DNA from: Akkermansiaceae bacterium
GTDB lineage: Bacteria; Verrucomicrobiota; Verrucomicrobiia; Verrucomicrobiales; Akkermansiaceae
Direction of reading: 5' to 3'
Assembly (NCBI GenBank): GCA_023300205.1
Contig: JALZVD010000119.1
Span: 1 to 7,263 of the forward strand
Length of the DNA: 7,263 nt
Shown here: one piece after another, positions 1 to 5,755 of the stretch
How the letters are laid out: every line of letters starts with the position of its first letter
Numbering within the stretch: the first letter of the stretch is position 1
The notes under the pieces: generated by a model
Database searches by the model: none
The model's input: the letters and a program-made list of their open reading frames with translations, nothing else
What the model was told of the DNA's origin: nothing
Made by a program: the position numbers and the translations under genes

Positions 1-1
1 A

Positions 2-424
2 AACTCAAAAGTCGTCATCGACATAGGTCTCCAGCGCGCATTCCTCATGAACGGAACACAAATAGCAATGGACTACCCTATCTCTACCGGTACTTCAAAA
101 CATCCTACTCCTACAGGTAATTTTAACATCATGGAGAAGATTGTCGACAAGCGCTCTAACCTCTATGGAAAAATCCTCGACGCCAATGGCAAAGTTGTAA
201 AAAGCGGAGCAGACTCTAGAAAAGATAAAGTCCCAGAAGGCGGCGAGTTCGTCGGTGCCTCCATGGAACACTGGATGAGACTCACAGGGGATGGTATCGG
301 TATGCACAAAGGAAATGTCCCTCGTCGCCCAGCATCTCACGGATGTATCCGTACACCTGGATCAGTCGTCCCTACCGTATTTTCTAAAGTCCGCACAGGA
401 ACACCAGTTTCCATCATCAAATAA
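2..424 (+). CDS. L,D-transpeptidase (YkuD domain), 5' partial
   Basis: The frame is open from the first codon of the window, so the N-terminus lies outside; the ATG at 47 is internal, because the conserved first strand of the YkuD fold (SKVVIDIGLQRAFL, from base 5) precedes it. YkuD enzymes cross-link peptidoglycan stems between two diaminopimelate residues, or attach proteins to the stems, through an active-site cysteine. Visible here are the STG turn and PTPTG loop, the second-shell His (codon 305-307, GIGMH) and the catalytic box SHGCIR with Cys at 344-346 followed by Arg. About 141 residues are present, covering essentially the whole catalytic domain; any signal peptide is outside the window. 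It lies 27 bases upstream of a paralogue that shares the DKRSN-YG and RLTGDGIG blocks, so the two look like a tandem duplication. Family assignment is firm; the exact reaction (cross-linking or protein anchoring) is unknown. Confidence 0.93.
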   Translation, partial: NSKVVIDIGLQRAFLMNGTQIAMDYPISTGTSKHPTPTGNFNIMEKIVDKRSNLYGKILDANGKVVKSGADSRKDKVPEGGEFVGASMEHWMRLTGDGIGMHKGNVPRRPASHGCIRTPGSVVPTVFSKVRTGTPVSIIK

Positions 425-451
425 CATTTTATAACACAAACACATAAAACA

Positions 452-1066
452 ATGAAATCACTACTACTATTACCCATCGTAGCCATATCGCTACTCACTA
501 GCTGCGGATCATCAGTCAACAGCACCCCAGCCGCCAAGACCTACTCAACACATGAGAAATTCGTTAAGCGAGCTGATTATAAGCAAACGTATGACACTTA
601 TAGAAATGAAAAAGCCCTTCAGTCAGTCAACACAGCCAAGACTAAAATCAACGTCAGCATCGCTAACCAGAGGATGATCGTTAGTCAGGACAATACTGTC
701 CTACTCGACACCCCATGCACTACTGGAAGAGCTGGAAAAAGAACTCCTACTGGAACATTCAAGCTCTATGACAAAATCGCTGATAAGCGCTCAAACGTTT
801 ACGGAACACTCTACAAAAATGGTCAACGCGTCTGCGGAGGTCACCGTTACGATAAATGTAAAGGAGTCTCATACGACAAATATGTCGGATCACCTCTTCC
901 ATACTGGCAGCGTCTCACTGGAGACGGAATTGGCCTACATGCATCAGGCAGCGTCAAGCGCTACCCAGCTTCAGGCGGATGCATTCGCCTACAACCAACC
1001 TATGCTAAGAAAATATTCGGCATGACTAAAAGTGGTACAACACGCATCACTGTGACCAACTCATAA
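452..1066 (+). CDS. L,D-transpeptidase lipoprotein with SGGCIR active-site variant
   Basis: A 204-residue protein with a lipoprotein signal peptide (basic K2, hydrophobic run, lipobox LTSC with Cys18), so it is probably anchored in a membrane facing the periplasm. A linker of about 45 residues leads to a YkuD domain from about residue 64 (KINVSIANQRMIV) to the end. PCTTG and PTGTF loops, the DKRSNVYG block, the second-shell His163 (GIGLH) and catalytic Cys177 are all present. The box reads SGGCIR where the upstream paralogue has SHGCIR: the His two before Cys is Gly175. From memory, this position also varies in some other YkuD enzymes, so activity is still likely. Extra cysteines (C89, C128, C136) are absent from the first copy; C128/C136 flank an inserted loop and might form a disulfide. 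The ATG at 452 directly precedes the signal peptide; no Shine-Dalgarno is visible in the A-rich leader. The next gene starts 20 bases downstream. Confidence 0.92.
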   Translation: MKSLLLLPIVAISLLTSCGSSVNSTPAAKTYSTHEKFVKRADYKQTYDTYRNEKALQSVNTAKTKINVSIANQRMIVSQDNTVLLDTPCTTGRAGKRTPTGTFKLYDKIADKRSNVYGTLYKNGQRVCGGHRYDKCKGVSYDKYVGSPLPYWQRLTGDGIGLHASGSVKRYPASGGCIRLQPTYAKKIFGMTKSGTTRITVTNS

Positions 1067-1085
1067 ATCATAATCTCAGTCCTAC

Positions 1086-1610
1086 ATGAGACAACTAATT
1101 CATATAAGCGCTACCATCTTGGTAGCGCTTTCATCTTTAATCATTTCAAGCTGCGCCGGCGGCGGATTTGCTAGTCTACCATCCTCAGGAAATCTTGGAC
1201 CAAATCCAGATCCTGCCATAAGAAAAGCTCAAATAGCAGCAGAACCAAAAGGCAACTTCTACTACGGAAGACGCTACTATGTCGATAAAACTCGCTTCTG
1301 GGGATACATTCGCAAGCCCGGTCAATCATGGGATAACTCTAAACTAGTCCTCATGAATGAACGTAGTAAAAAAGTTCCTGACAGACTACCTGAAAATGGC
1401 CCTGCAGGTGCAAACTATGGACACGACCAGAATTACGAATATCGTATCACTGGTGGTTACACAGGTAGAAAAGCATATGACCCTAATTCTAATTCTCTCC
1501 TACCAGAATTTAGACCCACTAGCTTCACCCTACTCAATAAAAAACCAGGTTGGCTCTTCTCGCCTCGTGATTACTATGATCCAAAAGCAATCACCCTTAG
1601 ATCGAGATAA
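1086..1610 (+). CDS. Conserved-looking lipoprotein of unknown function
   Basis: A 174-residue protein that I do not recognise. The N-terminus is a lipoprotein signal peptide (R2, hydrophobic core, lipobox ISSC with Cys23), then a glycine-rich spacer (AGGG, about residues 24-40). The mature part is rich in Tyr, Arg, Pro and Asn, with a YYGRRYYVDKTRFWGYIRKPG stretch split here for length at YYGRRYYVD and KTRFWGYIRKPG (around residues 58-78) and a C-terminal FRPTSFTLLNKKPGW segment. There are no membrane segments beyond the signal and no catalytic motif I can name. It follows the L,D-transpeptidase pair by 20 bases and precedes the hydrolase by 15, so a role in the cell envelope, perhaps as partner or substrate of the transpeptidases, is an inference from context only. 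Codons 7-15 contain a perfect 10-bp hairpin, described separately. No alternative start retains a positively charged N-terminus, so 1086 is preferred. Confidence 0.8.
   Translation: MRQLIHISATILVALSSLIISSCAGGGFASLPSSGNLGPNPDPAIRKAQIAAEPKGNFYYGRRYYVDKTRFWGYIRKPGQSWDNSKLVLMNERSKKVPDRLPENGPAGANYGHDQNYEYRITGGYTGRKAYDPNSNSLLPEFRPTSFTLLNKKPGWLFSPRDYYDPKAITLRSR
1106..1130 (+). terminator. Intrinsic-terminator-like hairpin inside signal-peptide codons
   Basis: The arms AAGCGCTACC (1106-1115) and GGTAGCGCTT (1121-1130) are perfectly complementary over 10 bp around the 5-base loop ATCTT. The tail reads TTTCATCTTT, which is T-rich but interrupted. The hairpin begins 40 bases after the stop of the second L,D-transpeptidase, a normal place for its terminator, yet it lies within codons 7-15 of the following lipoprotein gene. 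It could be a leaky terminator or an attenuator relieved by ribosomes translating the downstream gene, or simply mRNA structure. The pairing is seen directly; the function is inferred. Confidence 0.55.
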
Positions 1611-1624
1611 TCACAACCTAAAGA

Positions 1625-3145
1625 ATGCGTAATAAACATTACGACCATCTAAACGCACCTCCCAAAGTCGCCTTGAAAGTATTCAAGGTGGCTTTTTTTG
1701 CGCTCTTTTTTGTCACCCTCATCCTATTACCATCCTGCATCCACAAATCCAGACTCCCTAAGTTAGAAACACCCTCTCCCTCCCGCATCTTAAGCTCCCA
1801 CCAGACTCATGCTCTCCTAAACAAATGGTCAGCGAACAACTACCAAAACCTTCTAGGCCACACCATCACCTACAGCTCCCATCACCCCCTAATGAAAGGC
1901 AAGCAGTTCACCGAAATTAAGAGTGGATATTCCATCTCCCCCCTCTCCAAGCGCACCCAAGGCATCGGCCTGGCATCCATCGTCAAAATAAAATCCCCCA
2001 GCGGTAATATCTTCACGCCCGTCACCAAAGATACCTACCTTTCTAATCTCCAACCAGCGAATATCGTAGCCACTCAGACCAAGATCAACGGTCAGATCAA
2101 AACCCACATCGACATCTACGACCCTTATACCAGCAAACATCAAGGATCTACTTTATCATACCAGCCCAAGATCGTCATGAAATACCTCAATGACCTACCT
2201 GGTAACTCCACACTCGATATAAAAGGCCTCATGAAGCCTAAGAAATATAATCATCACCAAGGATTCTATCTAGCTGAGCCTTACGACAAAAATCGTATCC
2301 CTATCATCATGATTCACGGACTAGCCTCCAGCCCTGAAACCTTCATGGACATGGCTGAAGCCATCAAAGCGGACCCTGCTCTTCGTAACAAATATCAACT
2401 CTGGTATTACTTCTATCCCACCGGCACACCATGGCTTGTCACCTCCAGTCAATTTAGAAAATCATACCGTAATCTCATTCAAAAAATTGATCCCAATAGC
2501 AACCACTCTAACATTCGCAAATCCGTCCTCATCGGCCACAGCATGGGCGGACTGATTGCTCGTATCTCACTCTCTAACCCTGAAGAGATTCTTCACCAAA
2601 CATACCTCGGAGACTCCCCACTCTCAGACATCTTCTCTAACGCAGAACTACAAAACATAGATGACTACTTTCACTACAAACCCCTATCAGAACCTGCAAA
2701 AGTCATCTACCTTGCCACACCTCACCGAGGCTCAAAAATTGCAACCGGATTCATCGGCTGGGCCACCATCAAGCTCATTACCATACCTGCATTCATTCTA
2801 CAACAAACCGCAGATGTTCTCACACTCCGTTTCAATGATAGAGATGACCTCCCTGATCACACCAAGAAACTCCTCAGATCAGGCGAAAGCTCCGTGAACC
2901 AACTCCAACCAAATAACCCCTCTCTTATCGCACTTAACCAGATGCCACTCAGAAAAGGCGTCACCACCTACTCAGTAATCGGAGACCTAGGAAAACCCTT
3001 ACTAAATTTAAAAACAGACGGTGTCGTATCATACACAAGTTCACACCTTAAATCCTGCAAAGCAGAATTCATCGTTCCATCTAACCACGACATCTGCGAT
3101 CAAAAAGATGCCATCAAAGCTGTTCTCAAAATCCTTAACGAATAA
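1625..3145 (+). CDS. Alpha/beta-hydrolase lipoprotein (lipase/esterase-like)
   Basis: A 506-residue protein with a lipoprotein signal (hydrophobic run about residues 22-35, lipobox LPSC with Cys38). An N-terminal region of roughly 180 residues without a recognised domain comes first, then an alpha/beta-hydrolase fold. The oxyanion HGL is at His231-Gly232 (IIMIHGLASS), the nucleophile elbow GHSMGG has Ser306, and the probable acid and base are Asp465 (KTDGVVSY) and His488 (SNHDICD), giving a full Ser-Asp-His triad in the right order. Such envelope hydrolases cleave esters or lipids; the substrate cannot be read from sequence. The 16 residues before the basic start of the signal are unusual; a TTG at 1673 would give a textbook signal (MKVFK then the hydrophobic core, Cys22), so the true start is uncertain. 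Bases 1664-1699 inside these codons form a strong terminator-like hairpin. The gene follows the unknown lipoprotein by 15 bases. Confidence 0.9.
   Translation: MRNKHYDHLNAPPKVALKVFKVAFFALFFVTLILLPSCIHKSRLPKLETPSPSRILSSHQTHALLNKWSANNYQNLLGHTITYSSHHPLMKGKQFTEIKSGYSISPLSKRTQGIGLASIVKIKSPSGNIFTPVTKDTYLSNLQPANIVATQTKINGQIKTHIDIYDPYTSKHQGSTLSYQPKIVMKYLNDLPGNSTLDIKGLMKPKKYNHHQGFYLAEPYDKNRIPIIMIHGLASSPETFMDMAEAIKADPALRNKYQLWYYFYPTGTPWLVTSSQFRKSYRNLIQKIDPNSNHSNIRKSVLIGHSMGGLIARISLSNPEEILHQTYLGDSPLSDIFSNAELQNIDDYFHYKPLSEPAKVIYLATPHRGSKIATGFIGWATIKLITIPAFILQQTADVLTLRFNDRDDLPDHTKKLLRSGESSVNQLQPNNPSLIALNQMPLRKGVTTYSVIGDLGKPLLNLKTDGVVSYTSSHLKSCKAEFIVPSNHDICDQKDAIKAVLKILNE
1664..1699 (+). terminator. Strong rho-independent-terminator-like hairpin within hydrolase signal codons
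   Basis: The arms AAAGTCGCCTTGAA (1664-1677) and TTCAAGGTGGCTTT (1682-1695) pair over 14 positions, two of them G-U, around the loop AGTA. An unbroken run of seven T ends at 1699. This has every element of an intrinsic terminator and starts 54 bases after the stop of the unknown lipoprotein gene, yet it lies in codons 14-25 of the hydrolase frame. On the minus strand the tail would be poor, and no minus gene ends here, so plus-strand action is favoured. Whether it terminates, attenuates or is bypassed during translation is inference. Confidence 0.7.
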
Positions 3146-3173
3146 TTCCCCATGCACAGTATGCATGAGGAAT
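3145..3173. terminator. Hairpin between convergent genes, probable bidirectional terminator
   Basis: The arms ATTCCCCATGCA (3145-3156) and TGCATGAGGAAT (3162-3173) pair over 12 positions with a single C/A mismatch around the loop CAGTA. The structure begins at the last base of the hydrolase stop codon and ends 25 bases before the stop of the minus-strand PEP-CTERM gene. The tail on the plus strand (ACTTCTT) is only weakly T-rich, and the minus-strand tail is also poor, so it is a moderate terminator candidate serving both genes. Confidence 0.6.
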
Positions 3174-3198
3174 ACTTCTTAAAACTATAAATAGACCT

Positions 3199-4092
3199 CT
3201 ATCGTCTTCTTCTTAATGTAACAGCACCTGCTCCTATAAGAATAAGCATCGCACTAGACGGCTCAGGAACAGTGTGAGTTAACTCATAAGTTGCACTATA
3301 AGAATCCACTCCATCATCTAAAAACACCCCACTAGATACTGCGTTAAATCCATAATTCGCCACACCGTTAATTAAAACCACCTCACTTGACTGTAAACCA
3401 TCAGGAATAGCTCCAGAAACAAGAGCCTCAGGTAAGTTTGCCGCACCCGCTATCAGTGTAGTAACTCGAGGCTTGATGTCTATAAAACCTCCTAAACCAA
3501 CAGTAACGGTATTTCCAGAGGTCTCTACATAACTAATATTAGGGTCAGATTGCTGCTGAAACCCTCCACTATCTCTAAACGTTTCAAAAAGATTCTCTCG
3601 ATCACCTGTAAAAGCTGCCAACGAAGTAAAAGTTTCAAGCTCATCAACAAAATCATTAAACCACTGATTAGCTAGATTATCAGCTCCCCATGAAGTATCA
3701 TAGCCTGTTGTAACAGAGTTAAACCAATCCTGTCCATTAAGACTACTCAAAGTCACCTGATTGCCATTACCAAAAGTAAGCGCCAATTCCACGTGATCAG
3801 CAGTTGCAAAATTACTAAGTGACGCACCATCACTAGCGGCATACAGCTCCACATTTCCACCTGCAAAATCAATGTCACCACCAAGAGCATTGACCAATTG
3901 AGACGGATCAGAGCTAAACATAATCTCCTGTGGGTTAGAGGCACTCGTAGGGTCTACAATATAAATGGTAGAGCCAGAGACTGAATCTCCAGTTAAACTA
4001 GCCGTCAAAGGAGTATCTGCCATCAAAACACTAGTGCCTAGCGCTGCTACCCCTGCAGAGGTGAACATATTTTTAAGGAATATATTTTTCAT
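3199..4092 (-). CDS. PEP-CTERM sorting-domain protein of unknown function
   Basis: A 297-residue exported protein. An N-terminal signal peptide (MKNIFLKN, then a short hydrophobic stretch ending near VLMA, about residue 25) is followed by a Ser/Asn/Gly/Asp-rich mature part with no domain I recognise. The C-terminus is a complete PEP-CTERM tripartite signal: VPEPSSAML at residues 275-283, a hydrophobic helix, and the terminal RRRR. In known systems this tail is recognised by an exosortase in the inner membrane, which cleaves near the PEP motif; such proteins often accompany exopolysaccharide production. The exosortase is not in this window. Cysteine is absent, usual for secreted repeat-poor surface proteins of this class. 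The start at 4092 keeps the basic n-region; M9 (4068-4066) is a weaker alternative. The gene is convergent with the hydrolase and divergent from the Bat cluster, so it is probably a single-gene transcript. Confidence 0.9.
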   Translation of the reverse strand: MKNIFLKNMFTSAGVAALGTSVLMADTPLTASLTGDSVSGSTIYIVDPTSASNPQEIMFSSDPSQLVNALGGDIDFAGGNVELYAASDGASLSNFATADHVELALTFGNGNQVTLSSLNGQDWFNSVTTGYDTSWGADNLANQWFNDFVDELETFTSLAAFTGDRENLFETFRDSGGFQQQSDPNISYVETSGNTVTVGLGGFIDIKPRVTTLIAGAANLPEALVSGAIPDGLQSSEVVLINGVANYGFNAVSSGVFLDDGVDSYSATYELTHTVPEPSSAMLILIGAGAVTLRRRR

Positions 4093-4102
4093 AATGATAA
4101 TT

Positions 4103-4130
4103 AATTTATATTTATTATTAAACTCGTCAA
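4103..4130 (-). promoter_or_regulatory. Candidate promoter of the PEP-CTERM gene
   Basis: Read on the minus strand, TTGACG (4130-4125) is a good -35 match. TAAATT (4108-4103) lies 16 bases on as a possible -10; TATAAA (4110-4105) is a better hexamer but at only 14 bases. Either would put the transcript start within a few bases of the ATG at 4092, so the message would be nearly leaderless. The -35 directly abuts the 35-base palindrome. The hexamers are seen; promoter activity is inferred, and the extreme A+T content makes chance matches common. Confidence 0.35.
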
Positions 4131-4131
4131 T

Positions 4132-4166
4132 GTTTTTTTAAAAAACACATTGTTTTTTAAAAAAAC
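4132..4166. repeat. Perfect 35-base inverted repeat of T- and A-tracts
   Basis: The arms GTTTTTTTAAAAAAC (4132-4146) and GTTTTTTAAAAAAAC (4152-4166) are exact reverse complements (15 bp) around the loop ACATT. Each arm is itself near-palindromic, so the two arms also read as direct repeats 20 bases apart, about two helical turns. The element sits between divergent genes, one base from the possible -35 of the PEP-CTERM promoter. It could be an operator, a bent-DNA or UP-type activating element, or a hairpin in a transcript. Role unknown. Confidence 0.7.
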
Positions 4167-4240
4167 TAACCTGTTGAAAACGAATTATTCCTTCCCTCAA
4201 CCTCCCCTTCTCTATAAAAAACACCAAGAACCTAGCTAAA

Positions 4241-4741
4241 ATGCCAGAAATAGAAGACATCATAGAAACCACAGAAAAAGCACCCATCCTGCTACCATGG
4301 CAATGGCTTGCGCTAGCTATACTATGTCTAATTACCATTGGCATCATCTTAGCTTATCGAAAACATAAGAAAAAATCAGCCCCAGAAATAAATAACCTCA
4401 CCGACTCCCTATCCAAGTTAAAAGAAATTGAACAATCTTCAATCGATAACAACCAACTTACCATCGAGCTATCTCTACTCACTCGCGTATATCTTCAAAG
4501 TAAATTTAAAAATCAATCCCTTTTCCAAACCCACCAGGAATTCATCTCAGACCACCAAGACCTAAAACTGCTCCCCGAACCTGCTAAGATAAAACTCTCC
4601 ACCTACCTTTCCTCTCTAGCTGACCATAAATACTCATCGCCACACCACCTGCCAACTGAAAAAGACAAACTAATCCACCTCACAGAAGCGCTTCTGAGAG
4701 GGATGGATTCTACCAGTCCAAAAGACATCGACAAACTCTAG
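4241..4741 (+). CDS. DUF4381-like membrane protein of the Bat cluster
   Basis: A 166-residue protein with one membrane segment (residues 20-39, LLPWQWLALAILC...) followed at once by a basic stretch (RKHKKK, 40-45), indicating a cytoplasmic C-terminal side. The remaining 120 residues are a soluble, mostly helical domain with Leu/Lys/Glu-rich stretches (LSKLKEIEQ, LTIELSLLTRVYLQS). The order short acidic N-terminus, PW-W before the membrane helix, then helical tail, placed directly before BatA, matches the DUF4381 proteins found between DUF58 and BatA in MoxR/Bat operons. Their biochemical role is not established; they are thought to belong to a membrane-linked VWA assembly. The ATG at 4241 is the first in frame before the membrane segment; no Shine-Dalgarno is present. 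Its stop at 4739-4741 precedes the first plausible BatA start by about ten bases, which suggests translational coupling. The family call rests on context plus topology. Confidence 0.78.
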   Translation: MPEIEDIIETTEKAPILLPWQWLALAILCLITIGIILAYRKHKKKSAPEINNLTDSLSKLKEIEQSSIDNNQLTIELSLLTRVYLQSKFKNQSLFQTHQEFISDHQDLKLLPEPAKIKLSTYLSSLADHKYSSPHHLPTEKDKLIHLTEALLRGMDSTSPKDIDKL

Positions 4742-4751
4742 AAACAATAAA

Positions 4752-5753
4752 ATCATCAACACCTATTTTCATAATCTGAGCCTAGCACATCCTTGGTGGC
4801 TACTTCTCCTTCTAACCATCCCTCTGCTATTCATCCTCAGAGGCAAGTTAGGCACCCCCGCTAGCATCACCTTCTCATCACTCTCTATCATCGCCTCACT
4901 CGGCACTAAACCTAAGGATATCGCTGGATCGCTCAAATTCACCACCCTAATCCTCTGTATCATCGCCGCTGCCATCTCACTCGCTAGACCCCAGACCAAG
5001 ACACTATACAGCGAGAAAAAAGCCAGTGGTATAGACATCATGATCGCCATAGACATCTCCCTCTCCATGATATCTCAAGAACCACAGTATGAGGGCAAAA
5101 CTAGAATGCTAGCCGCTAAGCAAACCATCCAGAACTTCATTGCTGCTCGCCCATATGACCGCATCGGTATCGTCTCATTTGCCGGACGATCATACCTAGA
5201 AGCCGCAGTCACTCTTGACCATGACTTCCTCATGAAGAAACTACAGACCGTTGAGCCTAATAGCCAGCTAGACGATGGCACAGCCATTGGCTCAGCTCTC
5301 TCCAGCGCCGCCACTCGCCTACTCGAATACAAGGACACCAAATCCCGCATCATCATACTCATTACAGATGGATCGAATAACTCTGGAACAATCAGCCCTA
5401 CAGAAGCAGCTAAAGCCGTAGCACTACAAAACATCAAAATCCACACCGTCGCAATAGGGTCCATAGAAGGACGCCTCCCTCGCCATATCCAGAGATACCC
5501 AGAACAAGAATTTGACACAGAAACACTCAAACAAATAGCCTCCATAACCAAAGGCCAATACTACCGTGCATTAAATACAAATGACCTTAACAACGCCCTC
5601 AATAGTATCGATAAACTAGAAAAAACCACCCGCAGCCAGCGCATAGTCAGCCACAAAAAAGAACATCATATCTGGTTCACAGTAGCGGCACTAATATCTG
5701 CCATTCTCTACATATTTCTCACCGCCATCACCCCTCCTCCAGCGCCTAACTAA
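4752..5753 (+). CDS. batA: BatA-like VWA membrane protein lacking a canonical start codon
   Basis: About 333 residues if begun at the ATC at 4752, the usual BatA length. In order: membrane segment 1 (residues 15-28, after the typical LAHPWW entry), membrane segment 2 (61-77) ending in the BatA hallmark LARPQ, a VWA domain, and a C-terminal membrane segment (308-326). The metal-ion-dependent adhesion site is complete: Asp101-Ser103-Ser105 (DISLS), Thr177 (DDGTAIGSAL) and Asp206 (ITDGSNNSG). BatA proteins are thought to form a membrane complex with BatB and TPR partners, linked to aerotolerance or envelope stress; the mechanism is unsettled. No ATG, GTG or TTG exists in frame between the stop at 4695-4697 and 5040. 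The ATG at 5040 begins only five residues before the metal-binding Asp and would remove both N-terminal membrane segments. Candidate starts are ATC 4752, ATC 4755, CTG 4776 or ATT 4707. Start position uncertain, gene identity firm. Confidence 0.85.
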   Translation: MINTYFHNLSLAHPWWLLLLLTIPLLFILRGKLGTPASITFSSLSIIASLGTKPKDIAGSLKFTTLILCIIAAAISLARPQTKTLYSEKKASGIDIMIAIDISLSMISQEPQYEGKTRMLAAKQTIQNFIAARPYDRIGIVSFAGRSYLEAAVTLDHDFLMKKLQTVEPNSQLDDGTAIGSALSSAATRLLEYKDTKSRIIILITDGSNNSGTISPTEAAKAVALQNIKIHTVAIGSIEGRLPRHIQRYPEQEFDTETLKQIASITKGQYYRALNTNDLNNALNSIDKLEKTTRSQRIVSHKKEHHIWFTVAALISAILYIFLTAITPPPAPN

Positions 5754-5755
5754 CC

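Larger units (their letters stand above)
4093..4240. other. Divergent intergenic region between PEP-CTERM gene and Bat cluster
   Basis: These 148 bases contain no reading frame of note and must hold the promoters for both directions. The left part (4093-4120) is almost pure A+T, the centre carries the 35-base palindrome at 4132-4166, and the right part (4181-4215) is a pyrimidine-rich stretch. TATAAA at 4213-4218 could be a -10 element for the Bat cluster, but no convincing -35 stands 16-18 bases before it. A TTGAAA at 4174-4179 is too far away to pair with it. Confidence 0.6.

Noticed and set aside
47..424. L,D-transpeptidase begun at the ATG at 47
   Set aside because: Conserved YkuD residues are encoded before it, in frame, to the window edge; the gene is 5' partial.
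479..494. GTAGC/GCTAC hairpin in the signal codons of the second transpeptidase, as a third nested terminator
   Set aside because: Only 5 bp, with no T tract behind it; expected by chance and not comparable to the hairpins at 1106 and 1664.
768..1025. 85-codon plus-strand frame inside the second transpeptidase
   Set aside because: Overlaps the catalytic region of a clear YkuD gene in another frame; no independent support.
4698..4741. Programmed +1 frameshift joining DUF4381 to BatA
   Set aside because: The frames overlap in the right sense, but no recognised slippery site is present (CTC TAG is unlike the prfB CTT TGA site); kept only as an alternative explanation of the missing start.
4747..4749. 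ATA after an AAACA leader resembling the start context at 452
   Set aside because: It is not in the BatA frame and its frame ends at a TGA about 30 bases on.
5075..5551. 158-codon minus-strand frame inside batA
   Set aside because: Composition (Met/Ser/Arg-rich, no recognisable domain) and complete overlap with a conserved VWA domain mark it as a shadow.
5040..5753. BatA begun at the ATG at 5040
   Set aside because: The frame continues upstream with two membrane segments and the LARPQ signature of BatA; a start at 5040 would begin within the first strand of the VWA domain.
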